This document shows, one piece after another, positions 9,505 through 31,556 of a DNA stretch of 64,000 nucleotides. Positions within the stretch are counted from its first letter, which is position 1, and every line of letters starts with the position of its first letter. Origin of the DNA: Gordonia hongkongensis (GTDB lineage Bacteria > Actinomycetota > Actinomycetes > Mycobacteriales > Mycobacteriaceae); contig NZ_CP095552.1 in the NCBI RefSeq assembly GCF_023078355.1, positions 1,116,001 to 1,180,000 of the forward strand. Direction: 5' to 3'. The position numbers and the translations under genes are program-made. The notes under the pieces are model-generated. The model was not told the origin of the DNA. It worked only from the letters and a program-made list of their open reading frames with translations, and ran no database searches.

Positions 9505-9550
9505 CAGGTGGGGCAATTCCGTGCTCGATTGTCGGCTCTTTGTCGCATGA

Positions 9551-9579
9551 TTCACATACGTTAGACGGCAGTCTGTGAA
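9551..9579. promoter_or_regulatory. Inverted repeat TTCACA-N17-TGTGAA, possible operator
   Basis: Two perfect 6-bp half-sites (9551-9556 and 9574-9579) flank a 17-bp centre. The pair brackets the -35 hexamer of the promoter candidate, as expected for a repressor or activator site. No regulator gene is adjacent. Confidence 0.3.
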
Positions 9580-9588
9580 CGCTAATAT
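9561..9588 (+). promoter_or_regulatory. Possible promoter for the NRPS
   Basis: TTAGAC at 9561 and TAATAT at 9583 are separated by 16 bp, close to vegetative sigma factor hexamers. The NRPS start lies about 560 bp downstream, which would be a long leader. Confidence 0.3.
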
Positions 9589-10148
9589 CGAGCTTTGCGG
9601 CGGGAATTTTTTTCCGATAACCAGGGCTGATGTCGGGAATTCTCCCGTAACTCCGCAGGCCGGTTTTTCGATGCGCCCCGCCGAGTTGTGAGCGGACAAT
9701 GCGTCCCATAGTCTCTTGGTATTCCGCTCGGCGTACCCAGATGGTCTCGCCGAGCGCCGGTCTGACGGTGCAGGCCGGGTGAATGGCTGTTGGCACTTAT
9801 ACGGCAGATGTCAAGTGAAATGTCGTGCCATGGCGCGCGGTCACGCGACAACAATCACGTTCATCGAGAATCGGGTGCCGGTCGGTGACGACAAACTCGG
9901 ACAGGAGAAGGCTGCGCATGGTCAGTGGTGAGGCAAGGCGTTGAATTCTTTCGTGTCGGTGTTTCGATCACAGGGGCGACGCATATGTGTGCGTTTCACC
10001 TATGAGTCGGACCAGCGCGAGGTGGGAGTTCGCGCGCGCACACATCGAATGGTCATGAAGTCAGTTGCGGGACCGGGGGGATCAGACGGTCGGCCCGGCC
10101 CGTGAGCCCGGGTCTGCCCGGCCGTGGCTGTGAACGCCGGGACATCGT

Positions 10149-22826
<12,678 letters not shown>

Positions 22827-25080
22827 CCGCCCGCGCGATGCGACGTCGCGGGCTCGGTGCCGGTGACGCGGTGGCCGTCGTGGTGCCGCGGTCGATCGAG
22901 TCGGTCGTCGCCATCTGGGCGGTCAGCCGGATCGGCGCGGTGTGCGTACCGGTCGACGTCACCTACCCGACGGCCCGGATCGACCACGTGGTCGCCGGGG
23001 CGTCCGCGAGTGTGATCACGCCCGCCGACATTCCCGCCCAACCGACGGAACCGGTTGTGTCCGAGCCCGTCACATCGGTGTCGCGCGACGCGCTGGCCTA
23101 CGTCATCACCACGTCGGGTACCACCGGGACCCCGAACATCGTCGGGGTCACCCATCGCGGCGTACACCGCGTGGCCTCGCTCGGCGACGCCGAACCAGAC
23201 GACCGCGTCGGGATGGCCATCAGTCCGGGATTCGACGCCACGTTCCACGACATGCTGTTGCCACTCGCCGCCGGCGCGACCCTGGTGGTGGTCCCGGCCG
23301 GGATCACCGGCGGGGACGACCTCACCCGGTTCCTCGACCGCACCGGGGTCAGCGTCTTCACGGCGACGCCTTCGGTCGTCCGCACACTGCGACCGGCGGC
23401 GATCGGTGCGCTGCGTCTGGTGTACATCGGTGGCGAGGCGCTGTCGGCCGATCTGGCCGCGGTGTGGTCGGAGCACGCCCAGGTCCTCAACATCTACGGC
23501 CCCACCGAGACGACGGTGACCGTGTCCACCAGTGCGTTCCGGCGCGGCGACCCGATCCGGCTGGGGCATCCGCGACCGGGCATCGGCGCCGAGGTGCTCG
23601 ACGCCCAGCTACGCCACGTCCCGCCGGGTGTCGTCGGCGAGTTGTACATCGGCGGAACCGGGGTCGCCCGTGGCTATCTCGGTGATCCGGCGCTCACCGC
23701 TGCAACCTTCGTCGCCGGCGCCGACGGCGTTCGCCGCTACCGCACCGGGGACCTGGTGCGGTGGGATCGCGACACCGGCGAGCTGGTCTACGTCGGCCGG
23801 GCGGACCGTCAGGTCAAGATCCGGGGTCAGCGAGTGGAACCCGCCGAGATCGACGCGGTGATCGTGCGGGCGGGCTCCGAGCGCTCGGTGACCGTCCTGC
23901 GGCCGGGTCCGGTCGGACCGGCGCTCGTGTCCTATGTGGTGGCACCGTCGGTGCCGGCCACCGAGCTCCGGGCCGCGTGCCGATCGTCGCTGCCGCGGCA
24001 CATGGTGCCGAGCCGGATCGTCGTACTCGACGACCTGCCGCTCAGCGGCGCGGGCAAGATCGACGTACGCCGACTGCCCGAACCGGCCTGGTCGGAGTCC
24101 GTGCGCGAACCGGGAACCGCCACCGAGGCAGCGGTTCTCGACGCCTTCCGGGCCGTGCTGGGCGACGCGGCGGCCGGTCCGCACGCGGGCGCAGACGGTG
24201 CCGGGACACCCATCGGCATGGACGACGACTTCTTCGCCGCCGGTGGGCATTCGCTCGCCCTGCTGCAGTTGCGGGACGAACTGGCCCGCCGGACGGGCCG
24301 GGTCGTCGACGCGGCGGAACTCTTCGGTCATCGCACCCCGGCCGAGATCGCACGGCTGCTCGACGACCCGGCCGCGGTGGATCCCGCGGTCCGACGCGTC
24401 GTGCCGCTGTCGCCCGAGGGCACCGGCCGACGACCCGAGATCTGGTGTGTGCACACCGCGACCGGGATGGTCGAACCGTTCCGGGCGCTGGGCGAGTCCC
24501 TGCCGTCGGCGTCGGTGTTCGGCCTGCAACTGCCCGAACTCGTACTCGCCGAACGCGATCTGCCGACGACGATCGAGGGCATCGCGGCACTGCACGTCGA
24601 GGCCATCCGGGCGACTCAGCCGCAGGGACCGTACCGGGTCGTCGGATGGTCCGTCGGAGGTGTCGTCGCCCACGAGATCGCACGCCGGCTCGTCGAACTC
24701 GGCGAAGAGGTCGCGCTGCTGGTGCTGCTCGACGCGCGGACGCCGGCCGAACTGGCCACGGTGGACGACGTGGAACTGCGAGCCGCCGATCACCCCCTGC
24801 GTGCCCTGGCCGAGCAGCACGACCCCGACGCACTGCGGCGCTTCGAGGACCGGACGAGGGGCCTGGCCGCGGCGGCGCGCTCCTACGACCTGCGTCCGGT
24901 GGCCGCCGGTAAGGTCCTCTACGTTGCGGCGCAGGACAACCCGGACCCGGACGCCTGGACGCGTGCGGTCGATCCGGACGGACGGGCCGTCGTCGACGTG
25001 CTGCACGCCGGTACGACGCACGCAGAGCTGGGGCATCCGGACGTATTGGCGCGGGTTGCCCGCAGAATCGAGGAGGAATG

Positions 25081-25701
25081 GTGACCGGATCCGAAGCGGC
25101 GACGCCGCAGATGTCGATCCTGTTCGTGTGCACGGGCAACATCTGTCGTTCACCGATCGGCGAACGCGTGCTGACCGGCCTCGCCGGCCGGGCGGGTGTC
25201 CCCGTGACGTCGTCGAGCGCCGGTGTCGGAGCGCTCAACGGGCAGCCCATCCACCCGCACGCCTCCGCCGTCCTGGTCGAGAACGGTTACGACGCATCGG
25301 GGTTCGAGTCCCGGTATCTGCGTCCGCCGATGCTCACCGAGGCCGACCTCGTGCTGTGCATGAGCCGCGAACACCGTGCCGCCGCGCAGCAGATGGCCCC
25401 GGCACGCTGGAAGCGGGTGTTCACGCTGACCGAGTTCGCCGCGCTCTGCGACCTCGGCGCGCTGCCGGAGATCATCGCCGGGCGCGGACGCCTTGATCCG
25501 AACTCGGACCTGCTGGACATCGTCGACCCGATTGGCCGTCCCCGCGAGGACTTCGACCGGGTCTTCGCCGAGGTCGAACCGAAGGTCGGGGCGTTGGTCA
25601 CGTGGCTGGCGGCGCCGGGAGCGAAGCGAGCGGGCCAATCGTCCGCCGAGCAGGCCTCCGCCACTCGAGCGGGCCGGCACGCGACGGGGGAGAGCCGATG
25701 A
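25081..25701 (+). CDS. Low-molecular-weight protein-tyrosine phosphatase
   Basis: A 206-residue cytosolic phosphatase with the N-terminal catalytic loop FVCTGNICRSP (C-x5-R-S) and the general-acid Asp in DIVDPIGRP. It is Wzb-like: such enzymes act with tyrosine autokinases in exopolysaccharide export, but no autokinase is in the window. The GTG at 25081 overlaps the NRPS stop (GTGA) and has AGGAGG 4 bp upstream; the ATG at 25078 is too close to that site. The tail (about 30 residues, AGQSSAEQASATRAGRHATG) is low complexity and includes a copy of a GAGCGAAGCGAGCGGG-type repeat. Confidence 0.9.
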   Translation: MTGSEAATPQMSILFVCTGNICRSPIGERVLTGLAGRAGVPVTSSSAGVGALNGQPIHPHASAVLVENGYDASGFESRYLRPPMLTEADLVLCMSREHRAAAQQMAPARWKRVFTLTEFAALCDLGALPEIIAGRGRLDPNSDLLDIVDPIGRPREDFDRVFAEVEPKVGALVTWLAAPGAKRAGQSSAEQASATRAGRHATGESR

Positions 25702-27458
25702 TCCGGCGACTGGCGGGTAACCGCGTCGTCCAGGTCGTCGCGGTGGTGCTGCTGCTCGTCGCCGCCGCACTGATCTGGCTGGCGTACTCGGCATTTCAGG
25801 TCCGCGACGATCTGGAATCGGTGCGCGCGGATGCGAGCAGGGCCCGGGCGTTGATGCTCGACGGCGATCAGGCCGGCGCCCGTCAGGCGGCCGAGGCGGC
25901 GTCGGTGCGGGCCGACGACGCCCAGGACCGTGCGAACGGTTTCCTGTGGTCGGCTGCTGCGGCGGTGCCGGTCGTCGGATCGCCGCTGAAGTCGGTGCAG
26001 CAGATGAGCGATGCCGTCGCGGCGCTCTCGGCCGACGTGCTGGTGCCGGCTGCCGACCTCGCCACCGTGCTCGACCCGAATCGCCTGCGCTCGGGCAACA
26101 CCGTGAACCTGGCACTGCTGCGGGACGCGCAACCGGCGCTGAAGTCGGTCGCGGAGAAGTCGGCGGCGGTGGCCGCCCAGGTCTCGGCGATCGAACCGAG
26201 TTGGCTGGGCGTCGTGGCCGATGCCCGGGATCAGCTCGCCGAGCAGGTCGAGGCGGCCGACTCGACGGTGCAGGCGACGAGCATCGCGGCCGAACTCGTC
26301 CCGTCGATGCTCGGTGCCGACGGTCCGCGCAACTACTTCATGGCGTTCCAGACACCGTCCGAGGCACGTGGCACCGGCGGCCTCGTCGGCGGTTTCGCGA
26401 TACTGAACGCCACCGGGGGCCGGGTGACCATCCCTGAGCTCGGTGCGAATTCGGAGTTCCGCGACCCGGCCACCCCGCAGATCAACCTCGGCCCCGAGTA
26501 CGACGCGATCTACTCCTACTACCGCCCTTACACCGACTTCCGGAACGGCAACCTCAGCGCCCACTTCCCCGACGCCGCGCAGATCTGGCTGGCGAACTGG
26601 CGCGCCCAGACCGGCCGCCAGCTCGACGGGGCGATCGCGCTGGATCCGATCGCGCTGAAGTATGTCCTCGAGGTCGTCGGCCCGGTGTCGGTGGGACGGG
26701 AGAAGATCACCGCCGACAACGTCGTCCCGATCACGCTGTCGACGGCATACCAGCGCTTCGCCGACGACAACGCCGCGCGAAAGGACTACTTGCAGGCCAT
26801 CTCCCAGGCCGTGGTGAACAAACTCGTCACGTCCGGCGGCAGCACGCGGGATCTGCTCGAGGCGCTCGGCCGTGGCGTGCACGAGCGGCGGATCATGGTG
26901 TACAGCACCGATGCCGAGGATCAGAAGATCCTCGAGTCGACGAAGCTGGGTCACCAGATCTCCGACACGTCGTCGCCCTATCTGCAGGTGGCCATCGGCA
27001 ATGCGTCCGGAACGAAGCTGGACTATTTCCTGCGGCGCGAGATCAGCTACACCTCAGGCGGGTGCGAGGGTGACACCAGAGAGTCGACGATCACGGTGAA
27101 GCTCACCAACACCCTCGACACCACGGACACCACCGACTACGTCGCCGGCAACCTCGGGACCGAACTGTCGGTGAAGAAGGGCACCAACCTCGCCAACGTC
27201 GAGTTCCTGGCGACGAAGGGCGCGGTCCTCAAGGAGATGACCCTCGGCGAGGGCGGGGCCTTCTACGTCGAGCAGGCCCTGCACGGCCGGCCGTACTACT
27301 CGACCCGCGTGGGCATCGCACCGGGCGAGACCGCCACCATCGTGCTGAAGATCGACGAGCCGACCTCGGCACACGGGGACGCCGAGGTCCCGATCCAGCC
27401 GCTCGTCGACGACCCGACCGTCACCGTTGACGTCCCGGCGTGTGGGCCGGAGAACTGA
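25698..27458 (+). CDS. DUF4012 membrane-anchored extracellular protein
   Basis: A 586-residue protein with one N-terminal membrane segment (VVQVVAVVLLLVAAALIWL), an Ala-rich helical region to about 190, and the DUF4012 core with NYFMAFQTPSEARGTGGLVGGF. Later come VGRE, tryptophan-bearing segments and a C-terminal beta-rich part with EISYTSGGC and a final cysteine. The bulk is predicted outside the membrane. The family has no established activity but is frequent in actinobacterial and other Gram-positive surface polysaccharide loci. The ATG overlaps the phosphatase stop (ATGA), so it is co-translated with the NRPS-phosphatase unit. Confidence 0.85.
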   Translation: MIRRLAGNRVVQVVAVVLLLVAAALIWLAYSAFQVRDDLESVRADASRARALMLDGDQAGARQAAEAASVRADDAQDRANGFLWSAAAAVPVVGSPLKSVQQMSDAVAALSADVLVPAADLATVLDPNRLRSGNTVNLALLRDAQPALKSVAEKSAAVAAQVSAIEPSWLGVVADARDQLAEQVEAADSTVQATSIAAELVPSMLGADGPRNYFMAFQTPSEARGTGGLVGGFAILNATGGRVTIPELGANSEFRDPATPQINLGPEYDAIYSYYRPYTDFRNGNLSAHFPDAAQIWLANWRAQTGRQLDGAIALDPIALKYVLEVVGPVSVGREKITADNVVPITLSTAYQRFADDNAARKDYLQAISQAVVNKLVTSGGSTRDLLEALGRGVHERRIMVYSTDAEDQKILESTKLGHQISDTSSPYLQVAIGNASGTKLDYFLRREISYTSGGCEGDTRESTITVKLTNTLDTTDTTDYVAGNLGTELSVKKGTNLANVEFLATKGAVLKEMTLGEGGAFYVEQALHGRPYYSTRVGIAPGETATIVLKIDEPTSAHGDAEVPIQPLVDDPTVTVDVPACGPEN

Positions 27459-27460
27459 GC

Positions 27461-27838
27461 ACCCGGAGCTTGCGGAGGGCGCGTCAGCCCCTGCTCCCTG
27501 AGGAGCGTCCGGAGCTTGCGGAGGGCGCGTCCAATCCCGCTCCCTGAGGAGCGTCCGGAGCGTGCGGAGGGCGCGTCCAATCCCGCTCCCTGAGGAGCGT
27601 CCGGAGCGTGCGGAGGGCGCGGCCAATCCCGCTCCCTGAGGAGCGTCCGGAGCGTGCGGAGGGCGCGTCACGAAGGGTCTGGCGACCGAGGTTGCGAAGA
27701 CCCTTCGTGACGCTCGCAAGCTCGCTCCTCAGGGAGCGGAGGGGGACGATCGCAAGCTCGCTCCTCAGGGAGCAGGGGGGACGCTCGCAAGCTCGCTCCT
27801 TGCGGAGCAGGGGGCGGCTCGCAAGCTCGCTCCCAGAT
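27461..27838. repeat. Palindromic repeat block between convergent genes
   Basis: The left half has contiguous copies with a 46-bp period; the motif GAGGAGCGTCCGGAGC starts at 27500, 27546, 27592 and 27638. The right half carries the reverse complement pieces (CTCGCAAGCTCGCTCCTCAG). The block can fold into a large cruciform and probably ends transcription of the DUF4012 and HNH genes. Related sequences occur at 38128-38345 and 61403-61550. Confidence 0.85.
27665..27713. terminator. Perfect 16-bp hairpin at centre of repeat block
   Basis: GCGTCACGAAGGGTCT at 27665 pairs without mismatch with 27698-27713 across a 17-base loop. There is no U-tract; a bidirectional role between the convergent genes is inferred. 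Confidence 0.5.
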
Positions 27839-27992
27839 TTTGCGGTCCCCGCCGGCCCGTCCCCGGCCGACGATCTGACCGGGAACGGAGCCGATTGGGG
27901 CGTCACTGTGGAGTTGTCAAGGAACGGATGCGGTCCCGGGTGTGGCCCGGGTGCGAAAGGGTGCTGCGCGAAAGTGTGTGTCGGAGGGCCGG

Positions 27993-29231
27993 TCAGGCGG
28001 CGTCGTCGAGGCGCATGGTGCGTCGGTTGTATGCGGGTAGCGGTCGGCGTTGCGGATCGATCGACACGGGCGGTACGAGCCAGGGGTGGCGGTCGAAACC
28101 CATCACGATGTCCCAGCCGTGGTGGTGGACTTGGGTGTGGCAGCGTTGGCAGAGCAGGCAGCCGTTGTCGAGGTCGGTGGGACCGCCGTCGGCCCACGAC
28201 TTGATGTGATGCACCTGCGTATGGGACGGCGGTGCACCACATTTGACGCAGCACGCGTCGCGGACGATGATCGCTTTGCGTAAGTGTGACGGATACAACC
28301 GGCGGGTGTGACCCATCTGAAGCGGTACGCCTTCGCTGTCGAGGATGATCTCCGTGAGCGAGCCGTCGCACGACACCTGTTTCGCGGTGGCATGGGTGAC
28401 CGATCCGGTCCACGGCAGCGTTGCGAGGTCTCCGGTCGCGGGGATCGTCAGCATCAATTGAGTGCGTGGGGAACCAACGGTATCGAGGGTAGCGCCGATC
28501 GCGGCTTGGTCGAGGATCAGTTCGAAGGCGTCGGCGCGGCGTTGCTCGGCGGTGCGTCGATCCTGTGCGCCGTCGGGTTCCGGCCTGGGGCAGGAGCGTT
28601 CATCGATCATGGCCTGGAACTTCTCTCCCACGATTTGGGTGAGGTCGGCATGTACTTCGACGCGGCCGTCGTCGGTGGTGTGGGCGTTGACCGCGTTCAG
28701 CGATGGGTCGTCGGCGGCCGGTACACCGGTGTCGGCGCCGTCGGCGAGTGTGTTGCCGATAGTCCGCGCATGCTTGAACACGTCTGTCGGTGTTGCGCCC
28801 GAGAGTGCTTGGGCAATCAGTTCGATCTCATAGCGGGAGCGCTCATCCTCGGAAAGCGCTTCACCACAACGCTTGTCGATCTCGTTCATGCCGCGGACGA
28901 TGGCATCGACGATCTCGCTCGACAGTCGCCCGTCGGCAGCGTGACGCGCCACAGCGGGCAGAGTGGGCAGGACGTCGACACTGCGCATGGTGCGAAGAGC
29001 GGCGGCCGGTGCATGTCCTGACTCGATCAGCAGTCTCTTGGTGGTGCTACCGGCCTTCTGGGCGACGCCTAGTTCGTCGAGTTGTGCTGCGTGCGAGACG
29101 ATCTGATGATCGGCGAGGTTGCGGATCAGACGCCACGTGTCCAGGGCGTCGAATGTTGCTCTGCCCGTGGGATCGTCGGCGGGTGGGGCGGTCTCGACGA
29201 GCTGATCGAGGAGCGTGGTGAGCTCTGGCAT
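27993..29231 (-). CDS. DUF222 / HNH endonuclease domain protein (13E12 family)
   Basis: A protein of about 412 residues: an N-terminal helical DUF222 region with the typical RRTAEQRRADAFELIL, and a C-terminal HNH nuclease fold reading CVKCGAPPSHTQVHHIKSW, then TDLDNGCLLCQRCHTQVH, with four zinc cysteines and the catalytic His pair. Nuclease activity is known for the fold but not shown for most of the family. The start at 29231 (MPELTTLL) is favoured over 29252 because TACCTT lies 6 bp before it, a leaderless arrangement. A LexA-type box abuts that promoter, so DNA-damage induction is likely, as known for some mycobacterial 13E12 genes. Confidence 0.88.
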   Translation of the reverse strand: MPELTTLLDQLVETAPPADDPTGRATFDALDTWRLIRNLADHQIVSHAAQLDELGVAQKAGSTTKRLLIESGHAPAAALRTMRSVDVLPTLPAVARHAADGRLSSEIVDAIVRGMNEIDKRCGEALSEDERSRYEIELIAQALSGATPTDVFKHARTIGNTLADGADTGVPAADDPSLNAVNAHTTDDGRVEVHADLTQIVGEKFQAMIDERSCPRPEPDGAQDRRTAEQRRADAFELILDQAAIGATLDTVGSPRTQLMLTIPATGDLATLPWTGSVTHATAKQVSCDGSLTEIILDSEGVPLQMGHTRRLYPSHLRKAIIVRDACCVKCGAPPSHTQVHHIKSWADGGPTDLDNGCLLCQRCHTQVHHHGWDIVMGFDRHPWLVPPVSIDPQRRPLPAYNRRTMRLDDAA

Positions 29232-29237
29232 GACTCC

Positions 29238-29243
29238 AAGGTA
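29238..29243 (-). promoter_or_regulatory. -10 element (TACCTT) of leaderless DUF222 gene
   Basis: It is spaced 6 bp from the ATG at 29231 and supports that start. It is directly adjacent to the SOS box. Confidence 0.5.
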
Positions 29244-29244
29244 C

Positions 29245-29260
29245 AGGAACATGGGTTCGA
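29245..29260 (-). promoter_or_regulatory. LexA (SOS) box
   Basis: On the minus strand it reads TCGAAC-CCAT-GTTCCT. Compared with the actinobacterial consensus TCGAAC-N4-GTTCGA, the left half is perfect and the right half matches 4 of 6. Lying just upstream of the -10 element, LexA bound here would block the promoter. Confidence 0.6.
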
Positions 29261-30135
29261 TTTCGAGGAGATTCCACAGGCTCGGAAATCGCGAAACTGT
29301 TTACTTTGCAGCATTATTCGTTGACTGTGCCTCGATCGTGGTCAGTAGTTTAATCCTGTCACATACGTACCGTATTCTGTTCCAGAACGGTAGATGTGCT
29401 GCTGACCAACGACTGTCGTGTGCCCGAATGTCGCGCGTCGTCCTGCTGCAGAGGTATCTGCTTGTCCAGGAAGTGGTCGATTACTCCTGAGCGCAGGCGC
29501 TGCTCGTCGGGTGATTGATGGTGGACGCCGGTCACCGAGGTGGCACGGGAACTCAACGTCCACGAGATCGCAAGGTGCCGCCCGACCGAGGCGGCGGGTG
29601 AGTGCGCGGAACGGACCAGACTGCGTGCCGAGCTCGTCGAGAAGGGCCGTGATGTCGCGCTACGGAAGGAAAATTGCGGCGTACTATGCGGCGCAGCATC
29701 ATCGGTGATTCGTTTCGAACTCGTCGCCGCGGAGTGTGCCGACCACCATGTCATGAAATACGTTGCGCCGCATATTGTTTCGCGGCCTGGGTTTTCTGCT
29801 TGTGCAGATCGGCAACGCCGCGTCGAGTTGACGCCACGACAGCGGCGGCGCCGCGATCTGGAAGTGTCTGGCGCACTTGCAGGCCACGCGACGCACCAAC
29901 GGTTCACCGCGTACTACTGCCGCACGCCTAGGCGGGTGCGGTTTCTCAGCTCGATTCGGCGGCGTCGTTCGCGCCGGACCTGGTTGGCCGCCGGTTCGAT
30001 CAGGGCATCGGCGGGGTCGAACCCGCTGAAGAATGATCGCCCACATCCAACATCGATCTACGTCAGACGAGCGACGCTGGTCGTCACCCGCCCTCGATGA
30101 ATGCCCTGTGCGTTCGACACTCTCGGGCACGCGCC
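29253..30135. other. ~880 bp without a recognisable gene
   Basis: Open frames exist on both strands (a plus-strand one at 29540-30100 and a minus-strand one at 29359-29907), but neither translation resembles a known protein and both are rich in Arg/Ser as in shadow frames. Base composition is less GC-rich than in the flanks. It could be a decayed gene or acquired DNA. The first few bases hold the SOS box of the HNH gene. Confidence 0.4.
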
Positions 30136-31110
30136 TCAGTAGTAGTACGGGTAATCGTCCCAGCGCGGGTCGCGCTTCTCGAGGAACGCGTCACGCCCTT
30201 CGACGGCTTCGTCGGTCATGTAGGCCAGGCGGGTCGCCTCACCGGCGAACACCTGCTGACCCATGAGGCCGTCGTCGGTGAGGTTGAACGCGAACTTCAG
30301 CATGCGCTGCGCTGTCGGCGACTTGCTGTTGATCCGGCGCGCCCAGTCGATGGCGGTGGCCTCCAGCTCGGCGTGCGGGGCGACGCGGTTGACCGCGCCC
30401 ATCCGGTGCATGGTCTCGGCGTCGTAGGCCTCCCCGAGGAAGAAGATCTCGCGCGCGAACTTCTGCCCGACCTGCTTGGCGAGGTAGGCGCTCCCGTACC
30501 CGGCGTCGAAGGAACCCACATCGGCGTCGGTCTGCTTGAACCGGGCGTGCTCGGCCGAGGCGAGGGTCAGGTCGCACACGACGTGCAGCGAATGCCCGCC
30601 GCCGGCCGCCCAGCCGTTGACGACCGCGATCACGACCTTGGGCATCGTCCGGATCAGGCGCTGGACCTCCAGGATGTGCAACCGCCCGCCCTCGGCCTTC
30701 ACCCGAGCCGCGTCGACCGTCTCGGCGCCAGCCGCCGCGACGTCGTCGTCGTGTGTCGTGGCGTACTGATAACCGCTACGCCCGCGGATGCGCTGATCGC
30801 CGCCGCTGCAGAACGCCCATCCGCCGTCCTTGGGGCTCGGGCCGTTGCCGGTCAGCAGGATCGTGCCGACGTCGGGCGACCGCCGCGCATGGTCGAGGAC
30901 CCGGTACAGCTCGTCGACCGTGTGCGGGCGGAAGGCGTTGCGGACCTCGGGACGGTCGAATGCGACGCGCACGATCCCGTACTCGCGGCCCTCGCCGACG
31001 TGGCGGTGATAGGTGATGTCGGTCAGGTCGTCGAAGCCGGGCACCACCGCCCACGATGCCGGGTCGAAGGGTTGGCCGGAAAGTCCCTGGGTGTCGGGCG
31101 TCGCACTCAT
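30136..31110 (-). CDS. menB: 1,4-dihydroxy-2-naphthoyl-CoA synthase
   Basis: A 324-residue crotonase-family enzyme that closes the second ring in menaquinone synthesis. It has FDRPEVRNAFRP, the oxyanion region FCSGGDQRIRGRSGYQ, VVNGWAAGGGHSLHVVCDLTLAS and the catalytic-site segment FKQTDADVGSFDAGYGSAYL. It is longer than E. coli MenB through an N-terminal extension and an internal loop, as in mycobacterial MenB. The ATG is preceded by TAGGCT at 6 bp, indicating a leaderless mRNA. The other menaquinone genes of the window lie 11 kb away. Confidence 0.96.
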   Translation of the reverse strand: MSATPDTQGLSGQPFDPASWAVVPGFDDLTDITYHRHVGEGREYGIVRVAFDRPEVRNAFRPHTVDELYRVLDHARRSPDVGTILLTGNGPSPKDGGWAFCSGGDQRIRGRSGYQYATTHDDDVAAAGAETVDAARVKAEGGRLHILEVQRLIRTMPKVVIAVVNGWAAGGGHSLHVVCDLTLASAEHARFKQTDADVGSFDAGYGSAYLAKQVGQKFAREIFFLGEAYDAETMHRMGAVNRVAPHAELEATAIDWARRINSKSPTAQRMLKFAFNLTDDGLMGQQVFAGEATRLAYMTDEAVEGRDAFLEKRDPRWDDYPYYY

Positions 31111-31116
31111 GGGGTC

Positions 31117-31122
31117 AGCCTA
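31117..31122 (-). promoter_or_regulatory. -10 element (TAGGCT) of leaderless menB
   Basis: It is separated by 6 bp from the menB ATG, so transcription should begin at or next to the start codon. Confidence 0.55.
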
Positions 31123-31288
31123 TCGACGCGGCGACGGGGCGCTTCGCACGCCTGCAAGCGGCGGATTGGTCGGAAGAGGTCACGAAGTCGTGACGGGTTC
31201 GACGCGGATTGCATTCAACCATTGGATGCCTGCCGGTCTTCGGCTCGAACATCACCGAAATCTCAGTTTCGGATGCTTAGCTGTCCGT

Positions 31289-31522
31289 ATGGCTGTTTGG
31301 GGGTGGATTCTGATCCTCGGGGGCGCGTGGTGTGTCGTGTCCGCGGCGGTCGCGGTGATCGTCGGGAGGGCGGTCCGGATCCGGGACGAAAAGGAACGCG
31401 GTCCGCGTGGCGTGCCGGACTACATACCCGAGTCCACGCGCCGGCTGGCCCGGGGCGGGGTGTGTGTGGATCTCGCCGACCGTCGACGCACGGAGGGGAA
31501 CACCGACACCGACACCGGCTAG
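31289..31522 (+). CDS. Small single-pass membrane protein, unknown function
   Basis: A 77-residue protein with one membrane segment near the N-terminus (WILILGGAWCVVSAAVAVIVG), then a basic stretch (RAVRIRDEKER) that should stay in the cytosol, and a polar tail ending TDTDTG. No family is recognised. The ATG at 31289 starts right before the hydrophobic run. It precedes the thioesterase by 34 bp on the same strand, but that gene has its own promoter-like hexamer. Confidence 0.6.
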   Translation: MAVWGWILILGGAWCVVSAAVAVIVGRAVRIRDEKERGPRGVPDYIPESTRRLARGGVCVDLADRRRTEGNTDTDTG

Positions 31523-31544
31523 GGCACGGCACCGCCGGCTCTTA

Positions 31545-31550
31545 TACGGT
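31545..31550 (+). promoter_or_regulatory. -10 element (TACGGT) of leaderless thioesterase gene
   Basis: It is 6 bp from the GTG at 31557 and fits the TANNNT pattern seen at other starts in this window. Confidence 0.45.
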
Positions 31551-31556
31551 TGGCCG

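Larger units (their letters stand above)
9505..10148 (+). other. 644-bp non-coding region before the NRPS
   Basis: No convincing gene is visible here. The part near 9520-9620 is richer in A+T than its surroundings and holds a possible promoter and an inverted repeat, listed separately. The later part has short open frames with no recognisable protein. It is likely the NRPS control region with a long untranslated leader. Confidence 0.5.

Noticed and set aside
25078-25080. ATG at 25078 as the start of the tyrosine phosphatase
   Set aside because: It is only 1 bp from the AGGAGG site; the GTG at 25081 has workable spacing and the usual 4-bp overlap.
27500-27690. Regular 46-bp repeats considered as a CRISPR array
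   Set aside because: Units are contiguous with no variable spacers, are partly palindromic and no cas genes are present.
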